The notes beneath the pieces were generated by a model, which worked only from the letters and a program-made list of their open reading frames with translations, was not told the DNA's origin and made no database searches. Positions 8,607 to 16,808 of a stretch of DNA of 64,000 nucleotides are shown here, piece after piece; the first letter of the stretch is position 1, and every line of letters starts with the position of its first letter. This DNA comes from Pseudorhodoferax aquiterrae (GTDB lineage Bacteria > Pseudomonadota > Gammaproteobacteria > Burkholderiales > Burkholderiaceae_C), in NCBI RefSeq assembly GCF_014652235.1, contig NZ_BMYK01000017.1, forward strand, positions 62,001-126,000. Direction: 5' to 3'. A program made the position numbers and the translations under genes.

Positions 8607-9602
8607 TCAGCGGGTTGCGCGCAGCGTCGACGGCGTGCCCGGCGCCTCGAAACGGTGCCAGGCCCGGCGCAGCTGGGTGTCCGAGGCGAAGCCGGCCAGC
8701 TCGGCCGCGCGCTGCACGTCCTGGCCGTTCTGCAGCGCACGCTGCGCCACGGCCAGCCGGATGCGGCGCAGGTAGTCCAGCGGCGCCACCTGGGCGTGCT
8801 GCATGAACAGCCGCGTCAGGTGGCGCGGCGAGACATGGGCCACGGCGGCCATGCGCGGCACGCTCCAGGCGGCCTGCGGTTCGCCGCTCACGGCGTCCTG
8901 CACGCGGTGCAGCGCCGGGTGCAGGTGGCTGCGGTGCGCCAGCAGCGGCGAGAGCTCGGGGTCGTGCGGGCCGCGCCGCAGCGCCACCACCATGGCCTGG
9001 GCCACCTGGGCGGCGATGGCCTCGCCGCAAGCCTCGGCGATGCGGTGCAGCACGAGGTCGATGCCGGTGGTCACGCCGGCACTGCTCCAGACCGGCGCGT
9101 CCTCGACGAAGACGCGGTTGTCCACCACCTCGCAGGCCGGCTCCACGGTGCGCAACTCGTCCAGGTGGTGGTGGTGCGTCGTCACGCGGCGCCCCGGCAG
9201 CAGGCCGGCGTGCGCGGCCAGCAGCGTGCCGGCGCAGACCGTCAGCAGCTCGAGCCGGCCGCTGGCCAGGCGCAGGCCGCGCAGCCAGTGCAGCAGCGCG
9301 CGGGCGGGCGCGGCGTCGACGGCGATGCGTTGCCCGGGCAGGCCGACCAGCACCAGCCAGGTGCACGCCGCCGGGTCGTCCGGGAGTGCCTGTGCCAGCG
9401 GCAGCAGGCCGGCGATCTGCGCACCGACCGAGGAGGCGGTCTCGGCCTGCGGGCCGGCAAAGCGCAGCTGGAAGCGCTCGGCCCGGCCTTGTGCACGCAG
9501 GCACTGGTTGGCGATGCGCAGCGCCTCGGCCGGGCCGGCCCAGTCCAGGATCAGGCTGCCGGGCAGCAGCGCGAACACCACGTGGACGGGTGCCTCGGTC
9601 AC
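8607..9602 (-). CDS. GlxA-type transcriptional regulator (DJ-1/PfpI sensor plus AraC HTH)
   Basis: 331 residues from a GTG at 9602 whose bases overlap the TGA of the preceding DJ-1/PfpI gene (GTGA), implying coupled translation. The N-terminal half is a class I glutamine amidotransferase-like domain (HVVFALLPGSLILDWAGPAE; ELLTVCAGTLLAAHAGLLPG, with the elbow cysteine in VCAG). The C-terminal half is an AraC-type double helix-turn-helix (MAAVAHVSPRHLTRLFMQH; VQRAAELAGFASDTQLRRAW). Proteins of this architecture (GlxA, FtrA, ArgR/CdhR in pseudomonads) often control amine or amino-acid catabolic genes. Position at the end of the hydroxyproline run fits such a role, but direct targets are unknown. 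Confidence 0.85.
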   Translation of the reverse strand: MTEAPVHVVFALLPGSLILDWAGPAEALRIANQCLRAQGRAERFQLRFAGPQAETASSVGAQIAGLLPLAQALPDDPAACTWLVLVGLPGQRIAVDAAPARALLHWLRGLRLASGRLELLTVCAGTLLAAHAGLLPGRRVTTHHHHLDELRTVEPACEVVDNRVFVEDAPVWSSAGVTTGIDLVLHRIAEACGEAIAAQVAQAMVVALRRGPHDPELSPLLAHRSHLHPALHRVQDAVSGEPQAAWSVPRMAAVAHVSPRHLTRLFMQHAQVAPLDYLRRIRLAVAQRALQNGQDVQRAAELAGFASDTQLRRAWHRFEAPGTPSTLRATR

Positions 9603-10213
9603 GGCGTCTGCTGCCAGGCGTAGTCCAGCTGCCGTGCCGTGCGCTCGGCCAGGGCGGGGCCGGCCAGGCGCGCGACCAGGTGCAGGCTCAGATCCAGGCC
9701 GGCGCTGATGCCGGCGCTGGTCCAGAGCCGGCCGGCCCTGTCGTGCGCGACCCAGCGCGGGCCGCCCTGCACCTGCAGGGCCGGGAAGGCGCGGCGCAGG
9801 TCGTCCAGGTCTTCCCAGTGCGTGGTGACCGGGCCGTCGCCCTGCAGCAGGCCGGCCCGGGCGAGCAGGAAGGCGCCCGTGCAGACCGAGGCCACGGTGC
9901 CGGCCCGGGCGGCGGCCTGCGCGATCCAGGCCACGGTGGCGGGGCAGGCCAGCGCGCCGTCGACCACGCCGCCGGGCACGACCAACAGGTTGCTGGCCGG
10001 AGCGCTGGCGAAGTCGGCGTCGGGCAGCACGCGCAGGCCGGCGCGGGCGCGCACGGGGGCCAGGTCGCGCGCGATGCAGCGCACCGCGAACGCGTCCGGC
10101 TGGCCCGGATGCAGCCGCGCGTGCATGCGCGCGGCCGTGGTGAACACCTCGTAGGGGCCGGCGAAGTCCAGCGCCTCGACCTCGTCGAAGACCAGGATGC
10201 CGACGTTCAGCAT
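9599..10213 (-). CDS. DJ-1/PfpI family protein
   Basis: 204 residues starting MLNVGILVFDEVEALDFAG. The DJ-1/PfpI fold is shown by the N-terminal acidic motif (DEVEALDFAGPYEVF) and the nucleophile elbow SVCTGAFLLARAGLL, with the reactive cysteine followed by Thr, as in isocyanide hydratase-like members. No HTH is present, unlike the downstream GlxA-type gene, although the two share the sensor fold. The ATG at 10213 overlaps the last seven bases of the upstream isochorismatase-like gene, and the stop overlaps the GTG of the regulator, so all three are translationally linked. It could be a small hydratase or amidase, or a ligand-sensing partner. Confidence 0.8.
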   Translation of the reverse strand: MLNVGILVFDEVEALDFAGPYEVFTTAARMHARLHPGQPDAFAVRCIARDLAPVRARAGLRVLPDADFASAPASNLLVVPGGVVDGALACPATVAWIAQAAARAGTVASVCTGAFLLARAGLLQGDGPVTTHWEDLDDLRRAFPALQVQGGPRWVAHDRAGRLWTSAGISAGLDLSLHLVARLAGPALAERTARQLDYAWQQTP

Positions 10214-10776
10214 GCGGCGCCCTCCAGCCGGGCAATGGCCTGGTCGACGCCGACGACCTGGGCGAAGCGGTCCTGCAACACCGTGGCGGTGCGCGTTCGG
10301 ATGTCGGCCGCGGACAGCACCGAGCCGTCGGCGTTGCGCATGTCCCAGGTCAGCGTGGCCTCGGCGCAGAAGTCGACGGCCCAGCCCAGGTCGGACGCAT
10401 GGCGGGCCGTGGTCTCGCAGCACTGTTCGGTGCGGATGCCGCTGATCAGCAGCCGGCCGATGCCCTGCTGCGTGAGCCAGACCTCCAGGCCCGTGCTGAC
10501 CAGCGCGCTGTGGCGGCTCTTGTGGAAGCTGGCGGCCGGCGTGAACTCGGCCAGGCCCGCGATGGGACGCACATGGCCCGAAGCCAGCGCGAACGGGTTG
10601 TCGGCCGTCTGCGGGCTAGCCACGTGCAGCACGCGCACGATGGGCACGCCGCGCTGCTGGCAGGCCGCGATCAGTGCGTTCTGCGCGGCGAGCCAGGCCG
10701 CCAGCGTGGCCGGGTCGTAGAACGGGCGGTGGCGGAACGACTCCTGGGCGTCGATCAGAATCAGACAGGTCTTCAT
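10207..10776 (-). CDS. Isochorismatase-like cysteine hydrolase
   Basis: 189 residues from the ATG at 10776 (MKTCLILIDAQESF). The catalytic triad of the family is visible: Asp in LIDAQESF, Lys in FHKSRHSAL and Cys in RTEQCCETTARHASDLGW. Members hydrolyse amides, vinyl ethers or carbamoyl-type bonds (isochorismatase, nicotinamidase, N-carbamoylsarcosine amidase). With no chorismate pathway gene nearby, an amidase role in catabolism is more likely than siderophore synthesis. A start 10 codons upstream is possible. It overlaps the DJ-1/PfpI gene and lies 80 bp after the dehydrogenase alpha-subunit gene, a gap with no clear terminator. Confidence 0.8.
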   Translation of the reverse strand: MKTCLILIDAQESFRHRPFYDPATLAAWLAAQNALIAACQQRGVPIVRVLHVASPQTADNPFALASGHVRPIAGLAEFTPAASFHKSRHSALVSTGLEVWLTQQGIGRLLISGIRTEQCCETTARHASDLGWAVDFCAEATLTWDMRNADGSVLSAADIRTRTATVLQDRFAQVVGVDQAIARLEGAAC

Positions 10777-10856
10777 GGCGTGCTCTGTGGCAATGGAATG
10801 GCGCAATTCTTCCCTGTACGAAGGGGTTGCGCCATGTCGCTGCGGACCAGTTTCGA

Positions 10857-12140
10857 TCAGATCAGGACATCGTCACCGCGGTCGCCGAGATCGGCCAGCG
10901 TGCCCACGCGGACCGGCACGAGCGGTGCGCGCGGCTGCGGCGGCGCCCAGCCGAACAGCAGCTGCGCGGCGGCGCCGCAGACGCGGCCCTGGCAGGCGCC
11001 CATGCCGCAGCGCGTCTGCAGCTTGGCCTCGGTCCAGTCCGTGCAGCCGGCCAGCGCGGCCAGCGGGACGTCCTCGCAGCGGCACAGCAGCGTCTCGGGT
11101 GTGGCCAGCTGGCGCAGCGGCGCGCCGAGCGCAAAGGCCTGGTGCAGCCGCTCGGCGAAGCGGTCCCAGTGCGCGAGCACGTGGCGCAGTGTCTGCGCCT
11201 GCCGGTTCTGGCCGACCGCGGCATGGCCGGCAATGGCGCCCTGCACATGCGCGCGTTCGCTGCCGCCCACGCCCGTGCACTCGCCGGCCGCGTGGATGCG
11301 CGGCCGGCTCGTGGCCTGCCAGTCGTCCACGGACAGCGCGGGCAGGCCGTGGCGCTCCACCGTGGCGCAGCCGAGCAGGCGGCCGAGCTCGGTGTTGGGC
11401 ACCAGGCCGAAGCCGCAGGCCAGGCGGTCGCAGGCGATCTCCTCGCTCTGGCCGCCGGGACCTTGCAGGCGCACGGCGCGCAGCTGGCCTTCGCCCAGCG
11501 CGGCCACGGCATGCCAGCCTGCGCGGTAGCCCGCACTGCGCAGCCCCAACGCCTGCCAGGCCTTGCCGGGCCAGCGCGGCAGGCCCAGCGCGAAGCGGGC
11601 CAGCGCCGGCCACGCGGCCTGCTCGGCCACGCGCAGCACCTGGGCGCCGGCCTGGCGCGCCGTGGTCGCCGCGGCCAGCAGCAGCGGCCCGCTGCCGGCG
11701 ACGACGATGCGCTCGCCGGCCACGGGCATGCCGGCCTTGACCAGCGCCTGCAGGCCGCCCGCGCCGGTCACGCCGGGCAAGGTCCAGCCCGGGAAGGGCA
11801 GCAGCAACTCGCGCGCGCCCGTGGCCAGCACCAGGCGCCCCCAGCGCAGCCGCCAGGCCTGCTCGGCGTCTTCGAGCAGCAGTTCGTCGTCGGCCGGCGC
11901 GGCCACCACGCGCACGCCGCAGTACATCTGCAACTGCGCGTGGGCCTGCACGCGTGCGCGCAACCGGCGCGCTACGGCCGGCAGGCGCACGCCGGGGCCG
12001 TCGCGCCAGATCTGGCCGCCCGGCGCGGGGTTGTCGTCCAGCAGCACGGTGCGGGCGCCGCTGGCGGCCGCCACATCGGCCGCGGCGAGGCCGGCCGGGC
12101 CGGCGCCGACGATGGCCACGTCGCAGTGCTCCAGCCTCAT
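10857..12140 (-). CDS. FAD/NAD(P)-binding dehydrogenase subunit with C-terminal [2Fe-2S] domain (D-hydroxyproline dehydrogenase type)
   Basis: 427 residues. The N-terminal FAD-binding fold begins at residue 8 (VAIVGAGPAGLAAAD), a second dinucleotide-binding loop occurs at RIVVAGSGPLLLAAA, and the C-terminus has a Bfd-like cysteine cluster (LCRCEDV, TRCGMGACQGRVCG). This is the architecture of the larger subunit of hydrogen cyanide synthase (HcnB), opine oxidase and the heteromeric D-hydroxyproline dehydrogenase. The ATG at 12140 overlaps the stop of the small ferredoxin-like subunit (ATGA). Beside a hydroxyproline epimerase, D-hydroxyproline oxidation to pyrroline-4-hydroxy-2-carboxylate is the best reading. 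The longer upstream frame is out-of-frame sequence of the small subunit gene. Confidence 0.85.
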   Translation of the reverse strand: MRLEHCDVAIVGAGPAGLAAADVAAASGARTVLLDDNPAPGGQIWRDGPGVRLPAVARRLRARVQAHAQLQMYCGVRVVAAPADDELLLEDAEQAWRLRWGRLVLATGARELLLPFPGWTLPGVTGAGGLQALVKAGMPVAGERIVVAGSGPLLLAAATTARQAGAQVLRVAEQAAWPALARFALGLPRWPGKAWQALGLRSAGYRAGWHAVAALGEGQLRAVRLQGPGGQSEEIACDRLACGFGLVPNTELGRLLGCATVERHGLPALSVDDWQATSRPRIHAAGECTGVGGSERAHVQGAIAGHAAVGQNRQAQTLRHVLAHWDRFAERLHQAFALGAPLRQLATPETLLCRCEDVPLAALAGCTDWTEAKLQTRCGMGACQGRVCGAAAQLLFGWAPPQPRAPLVPVRVGTLADLGDRGDDVLI

Positions 12141-12388
12141 GGCGCCGTGCCCGTGGCGATCCGCATGCCGGCGGCCACCGGGGTCTGGCAGGCCAGCCGG
12201 CGCCGGCCGTCGATGGCGACGCGGCATTCCTGGCACACGCCCATGCCGCAGAGCGGTGCGCGCAGCGTGCCGGCGACGCTGCGCCGCGTGGCGCCGCCGC
12301 CGGCATGGCGCAGTGCCGCGGCGACGGAGATGCCGGCCGGCACCTCGAACGGCTGGCCATCGACCCAGAGCGCGACGCGGGCCGTCAT
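12137..12388 (-). CDS. Small [2Fe-2S] subunit of the D-hydroxyproline dehydrogenase-type complex
   Basis: 83 residues. The cysteine pattern CGMGVCQECR followed by LACQTPV is the plant-type [2Fe-2S] ferredoxin motif used by HcnA-like and OoxA-associated small subunits. It starts at ATG 12388 (MTARVALWVDGQPFEVPAG), overlapping the stop of the beta-subunit gene by four bases, and ends overlapping the start of the alpha-subunit gene by four bases. This strict overlap on both sides supports equimolar assembly of a three-subunit enzyme that carries electrons from the flavins to the acceptor. Confidence 0.85.
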   Translation of the reverse strand: MTARVALWVDGQPFEVPAGISVAAALRHAGGGATRRSVAGTLRAPLCGMGVCQECRVAIDGRRRLACQTPVAAGMRIATGTAP

Positions 12389-13488
12389 GCGCAGCCTCCG
12401 AGCAGGCGCGCGGGCGCGTAGGGCAGCGGGTCGAGCGGCGGGGCTGCGCCGGTGACGAGCGCGGCCAGCAGCGCCGCGCTGGCCGGTGCCGTGGTCACGC
12501 CCAGGCCCTCGTGGCCCAGGGCCAGCCACAGGCCCGGGTGGCGCGGGTGGGCGCCCAGCAGGGGCAGGCCGTCGGCGGTGGCGGCGCGCAGGCCGGTCCA
12601 GCTGCGGATGGCATTGAGGTCCGCCAGGCCCGGCAGGTAGGCGATGGTCCGGCGCAGCATGCGCGCGAGCATGGACGGCTCCACCGCAGGGTCGACGGTG
12701 TCGAACTGGCGCGAGGAACCGACCAGCAGCTGGCCCGTGGGCCGGGCCTGCACGTTGAAGGCCACCGACTCGCCCTCGGCATGGTGGGCGCTCTGGACGT
12801 AGCCGAGCTCCACGAGCTGGTGCTGCACCGTGCCGGGGTAGCGGTCGGTGATCAGCAGATGGCCCTTCTTGGGCCGCAGCGCGATGTCCGGGCACAGCGC
12901 GGCCGCGTGCAGGCCGCAGGCCAGCAAGCGGTGCGGTGCGCGGCGCCGGCTGCCATCGGCCAGCTGCACGGCGTCGCCCGCCAGCGCCACGGCACGCGCG
13001 CGTTCGCGGCGCAGGCGCGGGCCGGCTTCGCGCAGCAGCCAGGCGGCCGCGGCGGGTGCGTAGACCAGGCCGTCGCCGGGCACCTGCAGGGCGCCGAGCA
13101 GGCCGGGTCGCAGCGCGGGCTCGGCCGCGCGCAGGGCCGGGGCGTCGAGCCAGCGGCTCGCCACGCCCGCGACGGCCAGACGGGCCTGCTTGCGTTCGGC
13201 CTCGGCCGCTTCCTCGGCATCGGCGGCGATCCACAGCGTGCCGCAGGCGCGCGCCTCGCAGGCTGCGGGCAGCCGCGGCGCCCAGTCGCGCCACTGCGCG
13301 AGCGAAGCGCTGCTCAGCGCGAGTTCGGCCGGGTTGTCGTCCATGGCGACCAGGTGGCCCATGCCGGCCGCCGTGGCGCCGGGTCGGCCCTCGTCGAGCA
13401 CCAGCACGTCCAGGCCCGCGGCGGCCAGCGCCCGGGCGCAGGCGGCGCCGACGATGCCGGCGCCGATCACGATGCAGTCGGCGTCCAC
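12385..13488 (-). CDS. FAD-dependent amine oxidoreductase, DadA-like subunit of the D-hydroxyproline dehydrogenase-type complex
   Basis: 367 residues starting at GTG 13488. The dinucleotide-binding motif CIVIGAGIVGAACARAL is at residues 5-21, and the C-terminal FAD-contact region is LWLALGHEGLGVTTAPASAALLA, both typical of the DAO/DadA superfamily (HcnC, sarcosine oxidase beta, LhpB-type). In heteromeric D-hydroxyproline dehydrogenases this subunit carries the amine-oxidising site. It lies 7 bp after the epimerase gene and overlaps the ferredoxin-like subunit gene, so epimerisation and oxidation are made from one transcript. D-proline or another D-amino acid as substrate is the main alternative. 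Confidence 0.85.
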   Translation of the reverse strand: MDADCIVIGAGIVGAACARALAAAGLDVLVLDEGRPGATAAGMGHLVAMDDNPAELALSSASLAQWRDWAPRLPAACEARACGTLWIAADAEEAAEAERKQARLAVAGVASRWLDAPALRAAEPALRPGLLGALQVPGDGLVYAPAAAAWLLREAGPRLRRERARAVALAGDAVQLADGSRRRAPHRLLACGLHAAALCPDIALRPKKGHLLITDRYPGTVQHQLVELGYVQSAHHAEGESVAFNVQARPTGQLLVGSSRQFDTVDPAVEPSMLARMLRRTIAYLPGLADLNAIRSWTGLRAATADGLPLLGAHPRHPGLWLALGHEGLGVTTAPASAALLAALVTGAAPPLDPLPYAPARLLGGCA

Positions 13489-13495
13489 GGGGTGT

Positions 13496-14431
13496 TCAGA
13501 GGCGGATACCCCAGCCGAAGGGGTCGTCGTCTTCGATGAGCAGCACGGCCTCGGCGCTCAGGTGGGCGCGGCCGCGGATGGTGGGGATGATCTGGCCGGC
13601 CGCGCCGGGCTCGTAGCTGGCTTCGAACTGGCTGCCGATCACGCTGGCCTGGCGCCAGATCTGGCCGGGCGCGAGCAGGCCGTCGGCCGCCAGGCAGGCC
13701 AGCTTGGCGCTGGTGCCGGTACCGCAGGGCGAGCGGTCGTAGGCGTTGCCGGGGCACAGCACGAAGTTGCGGCTGTCGGCCTCGGCATCGTCGGCGAACA
13801 GCTCGATGTGGTCGATCTCGGCACCGTCGGCACCCGTGATGCCCTGGGCCGCGAGCGCCTGGCGCAGCGCGGCCGAGTAGGCCGTGAGCGCGGCGAGGTG
13901 GCCGCCGTCCACCGGCTGGCCATGCTCGGCCACGAGGAAGAACCAGTTGCCGCCCCAGGCCACGTCGCCCCGCACGGTGCCGTGACCCGGCAGGTCCACG
14001 GCCACCTGCTTGTGCAGCCGGTAGGCCGGCACGTTGCGCACGCTGACGCTGCCGTCGTCGTGCAGCGTGGCCGTGACCGTGCCCACGGGCGTCTCGATGC
14101 GGTGCGCGCCAGGCCGGATGCGGCCCAGGTGCGCGAGCGTGGCCACCAGCCCGATGGTGCCGTGGCCGCACATGCCCAGATAGCCCGTGTTGTTGAAGAA
14201 CACTACGCCGGCGGCGGCCGTGGGGTCCTGCGGCTCGCACAGCAGCGCGCCCACGACCACGTCGCTGCCGCGCGGCTCCAGCACCGTGGCGGCGCGCCAG
14301 CGGTCGTGCTCGGCCGCCAGCAGCGCGCGCCGCTCGGCCATGCTGCCGCGGCCCAGGTCCGGAAAGCCGGCCAGCACCACGCGCGTGGGCTCGCCGCCGG
14401 TGTGGGAGTCGATGACGTCGATGCGCTTCAT
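13496..14431 (-). CDS. 4-hydroxyproline 2-epimerase (proline racemase family)
   Basis: 311 residues. Both catalytic cysteines of an epimerase are present: Cys88 in MCGHGTIG and Cys236 in [10 protein letters not shown]. This argues against the dehydratase subfamily, in which the first cysteine is replaced. The opening [19 protein letters not shown] is characteristic of hydroxyproline 2-epimerases. It interconverts trans-4-hydroxy-L-proline and cis-4-hydroxy-D-proline, feeding the three-subunit dehydrogenase encoded directly downstream. Later pathway enzymes (pyrroline-4-hydroxy-2-carboxylate deaminase and ketoglutarate semialdehyde dehydrogenase) are not in the window. Length matches the family. 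Confidence 0.9.
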   Translation of the reverse strand: MKRIDVIDSHTGGEPTRVVLAGFPDLGRGSMAERRALLAAEHDRWRAATVLEPRGSDVVVGALLCEPQDPTAAAGVVFFNNTGYLGMCGHGTIGLVATLAHLGRIRPGAHRIETPVGTVTATLHDDGSVSVRNVPAYRLHKQVAVDLPGHGTVRGDVAWGGNWFFLVAEHGQPVDGGHLAALTAYSAALRQALAAQGITGADGAEIDHIELFADDAEADSRNFVLCPGNAYDRSPCGTGTSAKLACLAADGLLAPGQIWRQASVIGSQFEASYEPGAAGQIIPTIRGRAHLSAEAVLLIEDDDPFGWGIRL

Positions 14432-14571
14432 GTCGATCCTTCCATGCTGCCCTAGTCCGGCACGCCGTTTCCACTGTCACAGCGCTTCCTTGCATGCCGC
14501 GGCGCCGAAGGCCGCGGAGCAGGCCATGCCAGCAACATCCGCGGGACTGGCTTGCCAGACCGCAGGATGTG

Positions 14572-14585
14572 CCCCCTCGAGGGGG
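14572..14585. other. CCCCCTCGAGGGGG palindrome in the gap between binding-protein and epimerase genes
   Basis: The 187-bp gap 14432-14618 contains an exact 14-bp palindrome followed by a GC-rich stretch (GCGGCGCGCGCAGCC) that ends at the binding-protein stop. Similar CCCCCTCGAGGGGG-type tracts recur after genes in Comamonadaceae, by general knowledge. As RNA it would fold into a short strong hairpin about 35 bp after the binding-protein stop. It may weaken read-through into the epimerase operon, since a binding protein is usually needed in excess. No T-tract follows. Confidence 0.4.
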
Positions 14586-14618
14586 AGCGGCGCGCGCAGC
14601 CCGCCGCCTGGGGGTGGG

Positions 14619-15752
14619 TCAATAACTGGCGAGCGGCGCCATCTTGCCGCCCTTGAAGGTCGAGACGGTGACCGGGGCCTTCTGCAGGTTGCCCTGGGCG
14701 TCGTAGGCATAGCTGGCCGCCACGCCCTGGTGGCTGTTCTTGTGCAGGTAGTCCGAGACCTTGAGCGGGTCGGTGCTGCCGGCCTTGGCCATGGCCTCGC
14801 CCAGGAACATGGTCTGGTCGTAGTAGGAGGCGGAGTAGGCGTCGGCGTCGGCGTTGAAGCGGGCCTTGAACTTCGTGCGGAAGGCCGCGGCCGGGCTGCC
14901 GTCCTTGACCATGGCGCCGGCCTGCGCGCAGTAGACGGTGTCGTTGACGGCATCGCCGCCGAGCTTGCCCATCTCGGGGCTGCACAGCGTGTCCCCGCCC
15001 AACAGCTTGGCCGGGATCGCCAGCCGCTTCATCTGCTGCACCATGGGTGCGGCCTGCGGCGCGTAGCCACCGTAGAAGATCACGTCGGGCTGCTTGCCCT
15101 TGAGGTTGGTCAAGATGGCGGAGAAATCGGTCGCCTTGTCAGTCGTGAACTCCTTGCCGACCACCGTCAGGCCCTGCTTCTCGGCCTCCTTGACGAACTC
15201 GTCGGCCAGGCCCTGGCCGAAGGCCGTGCGGTCGTCGATCACGCCGACCTTCTTGACCTTGAGCACCTGGGCCGCGTAGACGGCCATGGACGAGCCGATC
15301 TGGTTGTCGCTGGCGATGATGCGGAACAGGTTCTTGTAGCCGCCCTGCGTGACCTTGGGGTTGGTGCCCACGGTGGAGACCACCACATCACCGCTGTCGT
15401 AGACGCGCGAGGCCGGGATCGCCACGCCCGAGCAGTAGGGCCCGAGCACGAACTGCACCTTGCTGTCGACGAACTTCTGCGCCACGCTCACGCCCTGCTT
15501 GGGGTCGCACTGGTCGTCCTCGGAGACGAGTTCGAACTTGAGCGTCTTGCCGCCGGCCGTGAGCTTCTTCGCGTTGAGGTCCTCGATGGCCAGTCGCACG
15601 CCGTTCTCGTTGTCCTTGCCCGCATAGGCGTTGGGGCCGGACAGCGGGCCGCTGTGGCCGATCCTGACGACCTGTTCCTGGGCCAGGGCGTTGCCGGCCA
15701 GGGCCAGGCCGGCCAGCGTGAGGAGGGTGGTGGGGTGGAATGCGAACGGCAT
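14619..15752 (-). CDS. Branched-chain amino acid-type ABC transporter substrate-binding protein
   Basis: 377 residues with a signal peptide (LLTLAGLALAGNALA) and the periplasmic-binding-protein type 1 core: VVRIGHSGPLSGPNAYAGKD, YCSGVAIPASRVYDSGDVVV, KKVGVIDDRTAFGQGLADEF and VIFYGGYAPQAAPMVQQMK. This is the LivJ/LivK family. It begins at ATG 15752 with AAGGAG eight bases upstream. It is the promoter-proximal gene of the hydroxyproline run, so it may bind hydroxyproline or proline, although LivK-type proteins bind many ligands. No permease or ATPase subunit is nearby, so it must share a transporter encoded elsewhere. Confidence 0.85.
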   Translation of the reverse strand: MPFAFHPTTLLTLAGLALAGNALAQEQVVRIGHSGPLSGPNAYAGKDNENGVRLAIEDLNAKKLTAGGKTLKFELVSEDDQCDPKQGVSVAQKFVDSKVQFVLGPYCSGVAIPASRVYDSGDVVVSTVGTNPKVTQGGYKNLFRIIASDNQIGSSMAVYAAQVLKVKKVGVIDDRTAFGQGLADEFVKEAEKQGLTVVGKEFTTDKATDFSAILTNLKGKQPDVIFYGGYAPQAAPMVQQMKRLAIPAKLLGGDTLCSPEMGKLGGDAVNDTVYCAQAGAMVKDGSPAAAFRTKFKARFNADADAYSASYYDQTMFLGEAMAKAGSTDPLKVSDYLHKNSHQGVAASYAYDAQGNLQKAPVTVSTFKGGKMAPLASY

Positions 15753-15871
15753 GCGTTGGTCTCCTTCGGTGTGCTGTGAGCGGCGCCCGGGCATGCCGCC
15801 CCGGCGCGGGCGCCATCGTACTGCGGTGTACGCAGCTCCGGGTTTGCCAGGAGGGGTATGCAGCGCCGGGT

Positions 15872-16696
15872 TCAGCGCCGCAGGTAGGCGCTGGGCGGCG
15901 CGCCGAAGGCGCGGCGGAAGGTGGCGCTGAAGGCGCTGGGGCTGTCGTATCCGTGGGCCAGCGCGACCGCGAGCACCGACTCGCCGGCCGCCAGCCGCGG
16001 CAGGCTCAGCAACAGCCTTGTGTGGCGACACCAGGCGCCGAAGTTCATGCCGGTCTCGGCCAGGAACAGCCGCGCCAGCGTGCGCGGGTGCATGTGCAGC
16101 TGCGCGGCCCAATCGACCAGCGTGGCCGCGAGCGACGGATCGCTGACCAATTTGCGGCACAGCCGCGCGAGCCGGGCGTGGCGTGGCATGGGCACGTGCA
16201 GCGCGAGCGGCGGCGCGGCCTCGATCTCGTCGAGGATGAGCTGCATGAGCCGTTCCTCGCGCCCGCCGGTCGGGTAGTCCAGCGGCAGCGCCGCGGCGCG
16301 CACGATGAGCTCACGCAGCAGCGGCACGACCGCGATCACCTGGCAATGCGGCCACAGGCCGCCACGTGTGCCAGGCTCGACGAACACCGTGCGCATGGCT
16401 ACGGCGCTGGGCCCCATGCGGATCTGGTGCACCACACGCGGCGGCACCCAGACCGCGCAGCCCGGTGGCACGACCCAGCTGCCCGCGGCCGCGCGCACCA
16501 GCATCACCCCCTCGGTGGCATGCAGCAGCTGGCCGCGCCGGTGGCTGTGGGCCGCGATCTCGGCGTCCATGGCCATGTCCTGCGCATGCACGACGACAGG
16601 GCGCGCGGTCTGTTCGCCGTGGATGGGGCGCAGGTCGGTGTGCGGGTCGGAAAGCTGGCGGGCCATGCGCGGATTGTCCATTTCGCGACGATACAT
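15872..16696 (-). CDS. AraC-family regulator with N-terminal cupin sensor
   Basis: 274 residues. The N-terminal half is a cupin (HSHRRGQLLHATEGVMLV; WVVPPGCAVWVPPRVVHQI). The C-terminal half holds the two AraC helix-turn-helix units (ATLVDWAAQLHMHPRTLARLF; VLAVALAHGYDSPSAFSATF). The start at 16696 is the first ATG; Met7 or Met12 could also be used. It is divergent from the MFS gene with a 112-bp gap and lies upstream of the hydroxyproline run, separated from it by 119 bp. Regulators of this cupin-AraC type most often control a divergent exporter, so the MFS gene is the likelier target. Confidence 0.85.
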   Translation of the reverse strand: MYRREMDNPRMARQLSDPHTDLRPIHGEQTARPVVVHAQDMAMDAEIAAHSHRRGQLLHATEGVMLVRAAAGSWVVPPGCAVWVPPRVVHQIRMGPSAVAMRTVFVEPGTRGGLWPHCQVIAVVPLLRELIVRAAALPLDYPTGGREERLMQLILDEIEAAPPLALHVPMPRHARLARLCRKLVSDPSLAATLVDWAAQLHMHPRTLARLFLAETGMNFGAWCRHTRLLLSLPRLAAGESVLAVALAHGYDSPSAFSATFRRAFGAPPSAYLRR

Positions 16697-16808
16697 GCCA
16701 GTTCATCGCGGGAAGCGCACCACGGGGCTTCCTAGCATGCCTTCTCCGCAACCATTCCAAGGACATCATGCATTCCAAGCTTCGCCCCTGCGGCGCCGGA
16801 GCCGCCCC

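Noticed and set aside
12137-13294. A 385-codon minus-strand frame overlapping the DadA-like subunit
   Set aside because: Only its last 83 codons are real (the [2Fe-2S] subunit starting at 12388); the rest is out of frame with the DadA-like gene.
14432-14618. A small gene or riboswitch between the epimerase and binding-protein genes
   Set aside because: No start with a ribosome site, no conserved riboswitch-like pairing; only the CCCCCTCGAGGGGG palindrome stands out.
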